Of a stretch of DNA of 50,426 bases, positions 1 to 7,549 are shown piece by piece. The notes under the pieces are model-generated. The model saw only the letters and a list, made by a program, of their open reading frames with translations, was not told the DNA's origin and made no database searches. A program made the position numbers and the translations under genes. Each line of letters opens with the position of its first letter. The first letter of the stretch is position 1. Source of the DNA: Candidatus Caldisaccharidevorator malaysiensis (lineage in GTDB: Bacteria; Armatimonadota; Fervidibacteria; Fervidibacterales; Fervidibacteraceae); contig JANXBO010000017.1 of NCBI GenBank assembly GCA_025057575.1, positions 1-50,426 on the forward strand. Reading direction: 5' to 3'.

Positions 1-660
1 GAGGCAGGGATTTTGGAGGATCCCACTTTAGAGCCTCCTGAAGACGCCTTTGTGTGGACCCTTTCGCCCCAGAAGGCGCCCGACGAACCCGAGTATGTAA
101 CCATCGGTTTTGAAGAAGGGGTGCCGGTCTCGGTGGACGGCGAACCGATGGACTTAGTTGCCCTTATCAGTTTGCTGAACGAACGGGGCGGTCGCCACAG
201 CGTCGGGCGCATTGATATGGTGGAAAACCGACTCGTCGGCATTAAATCCCGAGAAGTCTACGAGTGCCCCGCCGCAACGATCCTCCTGACAGCCCATCGG
301 GATTTGGAGCGACTCACTTTAGAGAGAGACCTAGCCCATTGGAAGCAGGCACTAGAAATCCAATATGCCGAATTGGTTTATTACGGTCTTTGGTTTAGTC
401 CGCTGAAAAGAGCCCTGGACGCCTTTATGGAGGAGAGTCAAAAAACCGTCACCGGTTGGGTTCGGCTGAAACTCTACAAAGGGTCCTGCACAGCGGTCGG
501 GCGCTGGTCCCCTTACTCCCTTTATCGGCACGAACTGGCAACTTACGAAAAGACCAGCACCTTTGACCAGCGAGCGAGCGAAGGGTTCATCAAGATATTT
601 GGACTGCCGACGGTCCTCAGTAATTGGATCCAGCAAGAGAAGGAACGACTGGGCAGATAG
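1..660 (+). CDS. argG: Argininosuccinate synthase, C-terminal part (5' end outside window)
   Basis: Catalyses ATP-dependent condensation of citrulline and aspartate to argininosuccinate in arginine synthesis (cytoplasm). The reading frame is open from base 1, so the N-terminal half, including the ATP-binding loop, lies outside the window. About 219 of the usual ~400 residues are visible. The family-typical SPEKAPDEPEYV-like segment is near the visible start, followed by a GRIDMVENRLVGIKSREVYE-type block and the PAATIL segment. The C-terminal domain is complete and ends in TAG. Arginine made here is also the substrate of the arginine decarboxylase encoded at 22857-23321. An internal TTG at 13 is not the true start. 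Confidence 0.95.
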   Translation, partial: EAGILEDPTLEPPEDAFVWTLSPQKAPDEPEYVTIGFEEGVPVSVDGEPMDLVALISLLNERGGRHSVGRIDMVENRLVGIKSREVYECPAATILLTAHRDLERLTLERDLAHWKQALEIQYAELVYYGLWFSPLKRALDAFMEESQKTVTGWVRLKLYKGSCTAVGRWSPYSLYRHELATYEKTSTFDQRASEGFIKIFGLPTVLSNWIQQEKERLGR

Positions 661-922
661 CGGGCGGAGGCGGTGAGGGGGATCGGGTCAGGGAAGAGGG
701 TGTTGGAGGTGGCGGTGAATGGGACGAGCGACAGCCCTGACCTAGGGGAAGCCCGCATCTGCCCATCCAACGAGCAAAAGGCGGCTGGGTGGTCCTTTGG
801 CACGGGGTGGGGACCGCCGGCGTGGGGGATGCGCGGGCAGGCGTGGCGGTGAGTGGCCACCGGCGATCCAGGTTCCGCCCAGCCGCTCCTATCTCTAACT
901 CTTATAGACGCAGTCCTCTTCC
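661..922. other. G-rich intergenic region with strong inverted repeats, no gene
   Basis: This 262-nt gap lies between the convergent argG and yqeG genes. The plus strand is markedly G-rich. It holds an 8-bp perfect inverted repeat, GGTCAGGG (686-693) with CCCTGACC (735-742). It also holds GGTCC (791-795) with GGACC (811-815), CGGTG (847-851) with CACCG (858-862), and a possible closing pair GGGCGG (662-667) with CCGCCC (875-880). The octamer-like string GGCGGTGA recurs near 670, 711 and 845. I see no convincing reading frame and could not match it to RNase P, SRP, tmRNA or 6S RNA. It could be a structured 3' UTR or an uncharacterised small RNA. Confidence 0.4.
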
Positions 923-1516
923 TTAAAGTTCCCGACTCTCTCCTGGGTTTTCGCCCCCGTAACGGCGCATCAACACCACGATTAGCCTTTCAAAAGAAGC
1001 CTGAATTTGTCCGGAAAGGACCCGCTTGCCCAAGGGTTTGATCAAGATGGTTTTCAAACCCGCCCTCTTACCCCCTAAAATGTCCGTAAAAAGTTGGTCC
1101 CCGATCATCGCTGCCTGACTTGGATGGTAGCCCAAAATCTGCAAGCATCTGAGGAACGCAAAGCGCCTCGGTTTCGCTGCCAGCGGGATTCCCACCACCC
1201 CCAATTGTTCGCTCACCCGTGACACCCGCACCGGACCCAAAGCGTTGGAAACGACGATAATCGTAAATCCCTTTGCCTTTGCTTTTTCTATCCAGGCGCA
1301 GATGGGTTCTGATACCCATTCCCCACCCGCCTCTGTCAAGGTGTTGTCCAGGTCAACGAAGAGAAGGCGAACACCGTCGTTCCAAAGTTTCTCCAAAGGG
1401 ACGCAATCCAGAGACTCGCACCAAAAGTCCGGCTTAAGCCAACCCATCAACTTTCGGCACCAAAAAACCCAGCCACCCTCGCAGTTTTCCGTAACAGTGC
1501 CACCCTCTCTTCGCAT
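923..1516 (-). CDS. YqeG-family HAD IIIA-type phosphatase
   Basis: HAD-superfamily hydrolase of the YqeG type, a widespread bacterial family of poorly defined substrate. Visible motifs are DLDNTL (motif I, nucleophile Asp), VSNALG (motif II region), a conserved AKP lysine segment, and MIGDQLFTDILGG (motif III/IV), followed by the RAGLKTILIKPL tail typical of YqeG. The ATG at 1516 gives 197 residues. Family homology seems to begin at MGWLKPDFW, so an ATG at 1447 is a good alternative start; neither has a strong ribosome-binding site. It converges on argG and diverges from the sugar permease. Confidence 0.85.
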   Translation of the reverse strand: MRREGGTVTENCEGGWVFWCRKLMGWLKPDFWCESLDCVPLEKLWNDGVRLLFVDLDNTLTEAGGEWVSEPICAWIEKAKAKGFTIIVVSNALGPVRVSRVSEQLGVVGIPLAAKPRRFAFLRCLQILGYHPSQAAMIGDQLFTDILGGKRAGLKTILIKPLGKRVLSGQIQASFERLIVVLMRRYGGENPGESREL

Positions 1517-1860
1517 CCCAATTGATCCCTTTAGTCTAAGGGCGACAGCGCCTCTTTGTTATCCGCCTTAGGTGTCCCCACCCCCGTTAGCGCCACACCT
1601 ACCCCTTATCAGAAAGGGAAAAATAGTTTCTTGTCAGTCAATCCCGACCAGGGCACTGCCCTGCTGCTCCCCCTATCGCCCGACGACCGCTCGCGAACTT
1701 AGCCGGGCTATCGGTAAGTCTATCTCAAGAGCGAACGCTTTTTCACGCCCTGTCGAAACAGAATGTCTAAGCCAATTGGCAAACGAACAAGACCTCATTA
1801 CTTTTTTCAGAAGTAGGCAGGCTCTGACCCATCGGAAAGGAGTCGCGTGCTAAAAAGACG
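1517..1860. promoter_or_regulatory. Divergent intergenic region with palindromes upstream of sugar permease
   Basis: This 344-nt gap has no convincing gene. It contains two odd-length palindromes: a 7+1+7 repeat CAGGGCA-C-TGCCCTG at 1649-1663 and a 5+1+5 repeat TAGCC-G-GGCTA at 1700-1710. Both have the form of repressor operators and could control the divergent genes. An AAAGGAG motif near 1836 is about 18 nt before the permease ATG, which is too far. It is well placed for a GTG at 1847 that opens a five-codon ORF whose TGA overlaps the permease ATG (ATGA), so translational coupling is possible. No clear -35/-10 pair stands out. Confidence 0.35.
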
Positions 1861-2829
1861 ATGAGAAGAATTTTCTCCGCCGGCGGTTCTCAAGAGGTCG
1901 GTCTTTTGTTGTTCATCGTTGTGGTGGCTCTCGTCACTTGGTGGAGGGAACCCTCTTTTCTCAGTTCCTACAACATCCAAGTGATTACTCGGGAAGCAGG
2001 GCTCTTTGGAACAATGGCGATCGGGCAAACTCTGGTCATTCTTTCCGGAGGCATAGACTTATCGCCCGGTTCCCTTGTCGCCTTGTCGGGCGTTTTGGTC
2101 GCCTACCTGCTGGCAATGGCGCAATGGTCTTTCGTCTCTGCTGTCGCTGTGGTGCTTCTTTTAGGATTTTTGACGGGTCTGTGGCACGGTCTGTTCGTGA
2201 CGAAACTGTCGGTCCCTCCTTTCATCATCACGCTGGGAACTTTGAGCGCTGCTCGGGGTGCTGCCGTTGTGATCTGCACAACCGTTGCTGGCGGGCAAGC
2301 CATCGGCAACCTACCCGCCTCTTTCTCCTTTTGGGGGCAAGGCGTTGTGCTGCAATTTCTTCCTGTTCCGGTCGCCGTCTGCTTGATCGTTGCCGTTGCT
2401 TTCGGCTGGCTCCTTTACCGGCTCCGATGGGGTCGCTATATCGTGGCGACGGGCGGCAACCTGCTCGCAGCCCGACTTTCTGGCGTCCCCGTTGATCAAG
2501 TCCGAATCTCCTGCTACATTGCCTCTTCTGTTTTATGCTCACTGGTCGGCATTTTGACGGCTTCCTATGTCAACTCGGGGGAGCCAACCGTCGGTGCCGC
2601 TTGGGAACTTTATGTCATCGCTGCCGTCGTCATCGGGGGCACCAGTTTGTCGGGTGGAACGGGGACCCTTTGGGGAAGTCTCCTGGGCGCCCTCTTTATG
2701 AGTGTCCTAAAGAATTCCCTTCTGTTCTGGAATGTGCCGGCACACTGGCACGATGTCGTCATCGGTGCCATCGTCGTCGCTGCCGTCACCTTAGACCAGG
2801 TTAGGCGTCGCCGATCCCCTAAGTTCTGA
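1861..2829 (+). CDS. Sugar ABC transporter permease (RbsC-like, BPD_transp_2 family)
   Basis: Inner-membrane permease of a ribose/xylose/autoinducer-2-type ABC importer. The 322 residues form about 8-10 hydrophobic segments. Family hallmarks are GQTLVILSGGIDLSPGSLVAL near residues 53-75, the cytoplasmic RWGRYIVATGGNLLAARLSGV segment around 190-210, and the VIGGTSLSGGTGTLWGS loop around 255-275. It normally works with an RbsA-like double ATPase and an RbsB-like binding protein. Two binding proteins follow at 4254 and 5297, but no ATPase is visible. The methyltransferase at 3243-4184 separates it from them. Substrate cannot be assigned from sequence alone. Confidence 0.9.
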   Translation: MRRIFSAGGSQEVGLLLFIVVVALVTWWREPSFLSSYNIQVITREAGLFGTMAIGQTLVILSGGIDLSPGSLVALSGVLVAYLLAMAQWSFVSAVAVVLLLGFLTGLWHGLFVTKLSVPPFIITLGTLSAARGAAVVICTTVAGGQAIGNLPASFSFWGQGVVLQFLPVPVAVCLIVAVAFGWLLYRLRWGRYIVATGGNLLAARLSGVPVDQVRISCYIASSVLCSLVGILTASYVNSGEPTVGAAWELYVIAAVVIGGTSLSGGTGTLWGSLLGALFMSVLKNSLLFWNVPAHWHDVVIGAIVVAAVTLDQVRRRRSPKF

Positions 2830-3242
2830 TTGCCCTTGGAAACTTACACCGGAGCGGCTCCATTTTGCATTTTTCACGGAAGGAGGTTACTTGTGCAGTG
2901 CCAAAAATAACCAGCACCCCAAAAAATCAACGATGGTGCCAATGCAGGGCACGGTTAGAAAGACCCACCACTGGCGGACTGATAGGCGGTCCAGCGCTTG
3001 TGTTGATCGCTCCCCTGCCCTGCCCGACAGACTTGTCGGATGGGACAATCTCGGCAGTTAGGGTCAATCTCAAAACACCAAGCGAGGGCAACAGGGTCTG
3101 GGACAAATCTACTTTCTCAATCTTCCAAGTTTCGCCAGTTAGATAGACAATCCAATTAGTTAACATCCGGGCCTCTTTTGGATCATTAGCGACCCAACAA
3201 GGATTCAAAACGGGATGATAGCCAAAGAACCTCCAAATATGT
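2830..3242. other. Intergenic region with a possible gene remnant and a hairpin
   Basis: This 413-nt region lies between the permease and the methyltransferase. On the minus strand an open frame from about 3259 to 2927 has protein-like composition in its first ~70 codons (IWRFFGYHP, then MLTNWIVYLTGE, then KIEKVDLSQ). It has only a TTG (3208) or internal ATG (3166) as a start and ends in low-complexity sequence. It lies directly downstream of the methyltransferase gene, where a cognate nuclease could sit, but I recognise no family. A perfect 6-bp hairpin, CCGACA-GACT-TGTCGG (3024-3039), has no T-run after it. A truncated gene is possible but unproven. Confidence 0.3.
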
Positions 3243-4184
3243 TCAGTTCTTTTTGCGCACTACCGATGCCTTCTGTTTAACCTGCTGTGCGAGAGATGTG
3301 CGCAGGTGCCGAGCGTCTTGGCGAATGACTACATCAAATTGCGCATCGTCTAAAGGTAAGCCCCGATGAAAACCAACTTTCTGCTGGATGATAGGCAGTA
3401 ACTCCAGGTCAATTTCGTAGCCCACACAGGATCTTCCAAGGAGGCGACAAACCTTCATCGTCGTGCCGCTTCCTAAAAACGGATCCAAAACGGTGTCACC
3501 AATGTAGGAAAACAGTCGGATCAGCCTTTCCGCCAGGGCTTCGGGGAAGGCAGCGATGCCGTCCTCCAAACGCCCAGGCACCGGGAGCACATTTGTCACG
3601 TGCCAGACATTTAGATACCATTTTTCGGACTGATAGTTAGTTAGGTCAACCCGAGACGCTTCCCGCAACCTTTCGGGGACTTTACGATAGTCAAAGCGAC
3701 CTTTTTGAAAGATGAGGACGCTTTCTTGGACATTGTCGGGGTAGTAATAGAGAGGATATGGGTGCTGAAGCATTACCCCACTCCTTCTGCTGATTCTTAT
3801 GTATCCTTCCGGCTTGACCCAGACGATACGGTCCCGATACCGAAAGCCCAAGTCAACAAAAATGCGCGTCAGGTCAGCGACGACGGGGTAACGTTCACCG
3901 TCTACCAGCACATCGTCGCCGATGAGGCAAGCGACTCGTCCGTCGGCAAGGACACGGTGAATTTCTCGGGCAACCCGCCGCATCGTGCCCAGATAGGCGT
4001 CATAGGATTCAAATAGGTCCGGATAGTCAAACGGCGCATTAAAGTAAGGCGGGCTGGTCAGGACGAAATGGATGGACCCGTCGGGCACTTCCGCCATATT
4101 GGTAGCGTCCCCAAAAATCAGCCGGAAAGTCGCCCAACCCTCCATACTTCTCACAAATTTAGTGCGACCCTTTGATGGTTTCAT
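3243..4184 (-). CDS. DNA methyltransferase, beta-class N4-cytosine/N6-adenine type
   Basis: Predicted site-specific DNA methyltransferase using S-adenosylmethionine. The catalytic motif TSPPYF (motif IV) comes early and the SAM-binding motif FLGSGTT (motif I) late, the order of beta-class enzymes. The SPPY form is most often seen in N4-cytosine enzymes. Further blocks are the IGDDVLVDG segment, a DRIVWVKPEGY block and the LDPFLGSGTT-GYEI end. I chose the ATG at 4184 over an upstream TTG (4217); homology may begin at a further ATG (MEGWATF, 4145). It is antisense to and inside the sugar ABC locus. No restriction enzyme is recognisable beside it, so it looks like an orphan modification enzyme or the survivor of a restriction-modification pair. 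Confidence 0.85.
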   Translation of the reverse strand: MKPSKGRTKFVRSMEGWATFRLIFGDATNMAEVPDGSIHFVLTSPPYFNAPFDYPDLFESYDAYLGTMRRVAREIHRVLADGRVACLIGDDVLVDGERYPVVADLTRIFVDLGFRYRDRIVWVKPEGYIRISRRSGVMLQHPYPLYYYPDNVQESVLIFQKGRFDYRKVPERLREASRVDLTNYQSEKWYLNVWHVTNVLPVPGRLEDGIAAFPEALAERLIRLFSYIGDTVLDPFLGSGTTMKVCRLLGRSCVGYEIDLELLPIIQQKVGFHRGLPLDDAQFDVVIRQDARHLRTSLAQQVKQKASVVRKKN

Positions 4185-4253
4185 GAAGCGATAAAAAGGT
4201 GAGGTGCTGAGGAACAAATTCTATACTCTACTTTTGGCAGGGGTGATCGTTAA

Positions 4254-5267
4254 GTGAAAGCGAAAGGAGCGCCGGTGCTTTTTTGGTGTCTCTTGGTGGT
4301 CTCCATTTCTTGCCTGTCGCTGGCTTTTCAAGGGGAACGAAGGGTCCCCGTGACCATCGCCGGCATCGGTAAGTCTATTCACGCTTACTGGCGGGAAGTG
4401 GAATTGGGGATGAAAAAAGGAGCGCAGGAGTTGAAAGGCTGTCAGGTCCACTGGTTTGTCCCGCCAAAGGAAGATGTCCGGGTCCAGGTCAGCACGATGG
4501 AGAGTTTCATCGCCCGGGGGGTTGACGGCATCGCCATCGGTCCTTCTAATCCCGAAGCCATCAAGTCCGCCGTTCAGGTAGCCTTGAAAAGAGGGATCAA
4601 GGTGATCACTTTTGACACCGATGCTCCCGACAGCGGGCGGCTCCTTTATGTCGGGACCGACAACGAGCGGGCAGGCTTTGAGGCGGGAAAAGTGATGGTT
4701 CAGCTGCTTAAAGGGGAAGGGAAGGTCGCCATTTGCACCGGTTCCTTAACGGCTTTGAACAGCATTCAGAGGATGGAAGGTTTTCGGCGGGCACTAAAGG
4801 GGACAAAGATCACTGTTGTAGAGGTCTACAACGATCGGGAAGATCGGGCGTCTGCCCTTTCCAACGCTCAGGCAGCCCTTCAAAAGTATCCCGATTTAAA
4901 AGGGTTTTATGGTGTCTACGCTTTTAACGGTCCTGCCTGCGCCGAAGCAGTCAAGATGGCGGGGAAGGCAGGGAAGGTCGTCATCGTCTGCTTTGATGCG
5001 ACCGCTGAGCATCTGAAACTGATCAGAGAAGGCGTCATCTCCGCAACGGTGGCACAGCGACCTTACCGGATGGGTTACTTGGCAAGTCAGATTCTTTATC
5101 AGATGGTAACCGAAGGTGTGCCATCAGCCCTGAAGAAGTGGAAAATGGACCGCTTACCTATAGAGAAACGGCATTTGGATACCGGCATTGATGTGGTGAC
5201 AAAAGAGGGACTTTCGTCTTACCGGAAAAGACTTTTGGACCTTGGCATCCCCGTTGAGAATTGGTAG
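4254..5267 (+). CDS. Sugar ABC transporter substrate-binding protein (RbsB-like)
   Basis: Periplasmic binding protein of the Peripla_BP_4 (ribose/galactose type) family, 337 residues from a GTG start. An N-terminal hydrophobic stretch (about residues 7-24, LFWCLLVVSISCLSLAF) is a signal sequence; a Cys within it could be a lipobox but the context is not classic. Domain landmarks are the IAIGPSNPEAIKSAV segment (sugar-binding lobe 1), ITFDTDAPDSGRLLYVGTDN, and GYLASQILYQMVTEG near the C-terminus. The gene overlaps no neighbour and is followed 29 nt later by a second binding protein. It probably serves the permease at 1861-2829. Ligand unknown. Confidence 0.88.
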   Translation: MKAKGAPVLFWCLLVVSISCLSLAFQGERRVPVTIAGIGKSIHAYWREVELGMKKGAQELKGCQVHWFVPPKEDVRVQVSTMESFIARGVDGIAIGPSNPEAIKSAVQVALKRGIKVITFDTDAPDSGRLLYVGTDNERAGFEAGKVMVQLLKGEGKVAICTGSLTALNSIQRMEGFRRALKGTKITVVEVYNDREDRASALSNAQAALQKYPDLKGFYGVYAFNGPACAEAVKMAGKAGKVVIVCFDATAEHLKLIREGVISATVAQRPYRMGYLASQILYQMVTEGVPSALKKWKMDRLPIEKRHLDTGIDVVTKEGLSSYRKRLLDLGIPVENW

Positions 5268-5296
5268 CGGATTCGCCAAGGGAGGGTGACGAACGG

Positions 5297-6253
5297 GTGA
5301 AAGGGACCGGTTTGATAGCAGGTCTCCTTTTGGCGGTTGCTTTAACGGGCGCGGCACAACCGAAAAAGCCTTTCCGAATCGCTGTCGTGCCGATGACCAA
5401 CTCGCACGCTTTCTTTTTGACAATCAAAGCAGGCGCCGAAGCGGCAGGAAAGAAATTAGGCGTCCAGATTTTGTGGCGGGGACCCAATGACGAAACCGAT
5501 GTGGCGGGACAAATCAGCATCGTTGAAAACTTCATCAGCCAACGGGTGAACGCCATTGTTTTGGCACCCTGCGAGAGAAAGGCTCTGGTCCCGGTCGTGA
5601 AAAAGGCGCAGAGTCAGAAGATTCCCATCATCGTTGTGGATTCGGCACTGGAGCCGGACATTTCCGACTGTTTCATCGCCACCGACAATTTTCAAGGTGG
5701 TTGGCTGGCGGGTTCTGTGCTGGCGAAACTGATTGGAAAGAAAGGAAAAGTGGGCATTCTTCAGGCGATCCCCGGTGCCGCCAGCGTGATTGCTCGGGAG
5801 AAAGGATTCCGAGCCGTCTTGGAAGAGAAATTCCCCGCCGTTCAAATCGTCTCGGTCCTTTACGGACACAGTAGCGTGGCGACCGCAATGCAGGCGATGG
5901 AAAATATGCTGACGGCCCATCCTGATCTTGCCGGTGCTTTTGCGGTCAATGAAATCACCGGAGTCGGTGCAGCAAGGGTCCTGAGAATCCGCAAGAACCC
6001 TTCTTTTAAGTTAGTCTCCTTTGACGCCTCGCCGACGCAGGTTCAAGCCCTTAAGGACGGAATTATTCAGGCGCTGATTGTTCAAGACCCGTATCAAATG
6101 GGTTACCGGGGCGTTGCCGTTGCTGTGGACATCTTGACGGGGAAAAAGGTGCCCCAAAAAATCAACACATCCGTCACGGTGGTAACAAGCGAAAACTTAA
6201 GAGATCCCGCCGTTCAAAAACTTCTCAACCTGCTGGGCACTCCGAGCGGCTAA
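5297..6253 (+). CDS. Second sugar ABC transporter substrate-binding protein (RbsB-like)
   Basis: A paralogous Peripla_BP_4 periplasmic binding protein of about 318 residues. The GTG at 5297 is preceded by GGAGGG (5281-5286) and begins a clean signal peptide (MKGTGLIAGLLLAVALTGAAQ), so the longer TTG frame from 5261 is rejected. Landmarks are VPMTNSHAFFLTIKAGAEAAG, IVVDSALEPDISDCFIATDN, the FDASPTQVQALKDG segment and VQDPYQMGYRGV. Its divergence from the preceding binding protein suggests a different ligand or affinity for a shared permease. Its TAA stop overlaps the next gene's ATG (TAATG), so translation is probably coupled. Confidence 0.88.
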   Translation: MKGTGLIAGLLLAVALTGAAQPKKPFRIAVVPMTNSHAFFLTIKAGAEAAGKKLGVQILWRGPNDETDVAGQISIVENFISQRVNAIVLAPCERKALVPVVKKAQSQKIPIIVVDSALEPDISDCFIATDNFQGGWLAGSVLAKLIGKKGKVGILQAIPGAASVIAREKGFRAVLEEKFPAVQIVSVLYGHSSVATAMQAMENMLTAHPDLAGAFAVNEITGVGAARVLRIRKNPSFKLVSFDASPTQVQALKDGIIQALIVQDPYQMGYRGVAVAVDILTGKKVPQKINTSVTVVTSENLRDPAVQKLLNLLGTPSG

Positions 6254-7179
6254 TGGAGGAGGGTAGGTCCGATTCGGCAGAGCCACTAATGATTGCAAAC
6301 CTTCTTACTAATCAATCAGATCGCTCCGATCAAGAATCTCCTTGTCTTTTTCAAAGAAACGATCCTGATGATCCATTGGTCCAGGGTCTCTTCGTTGCAG
6401 TGACCCACCTTAGGGATCCAGTAAAGGCACTTGATCTGGCACAGGCACTGACGAGGTTGGGACCCGAAAATCCCTTGTCCTACCTTGCCCTCGGTCTCGT
6501 TTGGTCTCGAATCGGTCAATTAGCGGAAGCCCACAAAGCCTTTGAGCAGGCCGCCTATCTAGCCAATTCTTTGCCCCTCTATGTTTCTTGCAAAATCCAC
6601 TTTTTACTTTTTAAGGGCGACAAGAAGACAGCGAAACGGTTGCTGAAGGAACTAATGACCGACTTTCCCGACCGCTGGGCGACGCTTCGGGCAACTGCCC
6701 ATTGGCTGATAATGACCGGTCAGTCCGACCAAGGCGCTGCCCTCTTAGAACAAGTGTTGGTGCGCAAACGAAATGACCCGATCACCCTTGCCCTCCTTGC
6801 AGACTGCAGGATTTCAAAAAATCAGCGAGAAGAGGGGCAGGCCCTTCTGAAAAAGGCAGCTGTCTGGTTACCGACCTTAAGTTATCGAGAGGAGACTCCG
6901 CTCGTCGCTTCCTATGCTGTTTTTCAGGCAATCGGTCGGCTGTGGAAGGGACTGTTGCCGTCCGTTCGGTTTCACCGGGTTCTTCTCACCTTGGAAGCCC
7001 CAACTTTCTGGATCCGGCTCTTGGGGAGCGGGGTCGGGCTGGCGGTCGGCTTAGCCTTGCTCCATCCTTTTTTTTCGGACGCTGGTTTCCCTTACTTAGT
7101 GGCAATGACTCTCGCTGGCTGGTCTTATTTGACGATGTCACCAATTGCTGCTGTCGCTTGGCTGAGGAGGAGTCGTTGA
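6253..7179 (+). CDS. TPR-repeat protein with C-terminal membrane segments
   Basis: 308 residues, not assignable to a named family. Roughly residues 45-220 form helical tetratricopeptide-like repeats (PLSYLALGLVWSRIGQLAEAHKAFEQAA; DQGAALLEQVLVRKRNDPITLALLADCR). About residues 255-300 hold two hydrophobic segments (LLGSGVGLAVGLALLHPFF and VAMTLAGWSYLTMSPIAAVAWL), then a basic tail that fits a cytoplasmic C-terminus. The start overlaps the stop of the second sugar-binding protein, yet nothing ties it to transport; TPR arrays usually mediate protein contacts. CutA follows 13 nt later. Confidence 0.7.
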   Translation: MEEGRSDSAEPLMIANLLTNQSDRSDQESPCLFQRNDPDDPLVQGLFVAVTHLRDPVKALDLAQALTRLGPENPLSYLALGLVWSRIGQLAEAHKAFEQAAYLANSLPLYVSCKIHFLLFKGDKKTAKRLLKELMTDFPDRWATLRATAHWLIMTGQSDQGAALLEQVLVRKRNDPITLALLADCRISKNQREEGQALLKKAAVWLPTLSYREETPLVASYAVFQAIGRLWKGLLPSVRFHRVLLTLEAPTFWIRLLGSGVGLAVGLALLHPFFSDAGFPYLVAMTLAGWSYLTMSPIAAVAWLRRSR

Positions 7180-7192
7180 GGGGGAAACAGGA

Positions 7193-7549
7193 ATGTCGGA
7201 GCGCATCGTCTTGATCTATTCAACGGTCCCCAACAGGGACGAGGCAGTCCGAATCGCCCGATCGCTCGTAGCAAACCGACTTTGCGCCTGCGTCAACATC
7301 GGCTCGATCCAGTCGGTTTATCAGTGGCAGGGAGAAATCCAAGAGGATCAAGAGTTTTCGGTGTTGGTGAAGACGACGGAAAGGCGGCTGACCCAGGCAG
7401 TCAACCACCTTCTGTCCCTTCATCCTTATCAGACTCCTGCCGTTCTTTGGTGGTATGTGGACGGGACAGAAGTGCGCTTTGCCGATTGGATTCGTCAACA
7501 GGCAGGTGACAGCCGTGACGATTGTGGAAGCCCTTCAGAAAGTCATTGA
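7193..7549 (+). CDS. cutA: CutA divalent-ion tolerance family protein
   Basis: Small trimeric PII-like-fold protein linked to divalent metal tolerance; exact function unresolved. 118 residues against the usual 100-115. Typical blocks are IYSTVPNRDEAVRIARSLV, LCACVNIGSIQSVYQWQGEI (the conserved CVN-YxWxG pattern), FSVLVKTTERR and LHPYQTPAVLWWYVDG. The C-terminal ~12 residues beyond the conserved core overlap the start of trpD in another frame, so both genes read the same 35 nt. Confidence 0.95.
   Translation: MSERIVLIYSTVPNRDEAVRIARSLVANRLCACVNIGSIQSVYQWQGEIQEDQEFSVLVKTTERRLTQAVNHLLSLHPYQTPAVLWWYVDGTEVRFADWIRQQAGDSRDDCGSPSESH

Noticed and set aside
1572-1853. 93-codon plus-strand frame upstream of the sugar permease
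   Set aside because: Pro/Arg/Ser-rich composition with no domain-like pattern, no ribosome-binding site, and it covers the palindromes; more likely non-coding.
2865-3146. 93-codon plus-strand frame in the gap after the permease
   Set aside because: Composition unlike its neighbours, no recognisable pattern, and it is antisense to a more protein-like frame.
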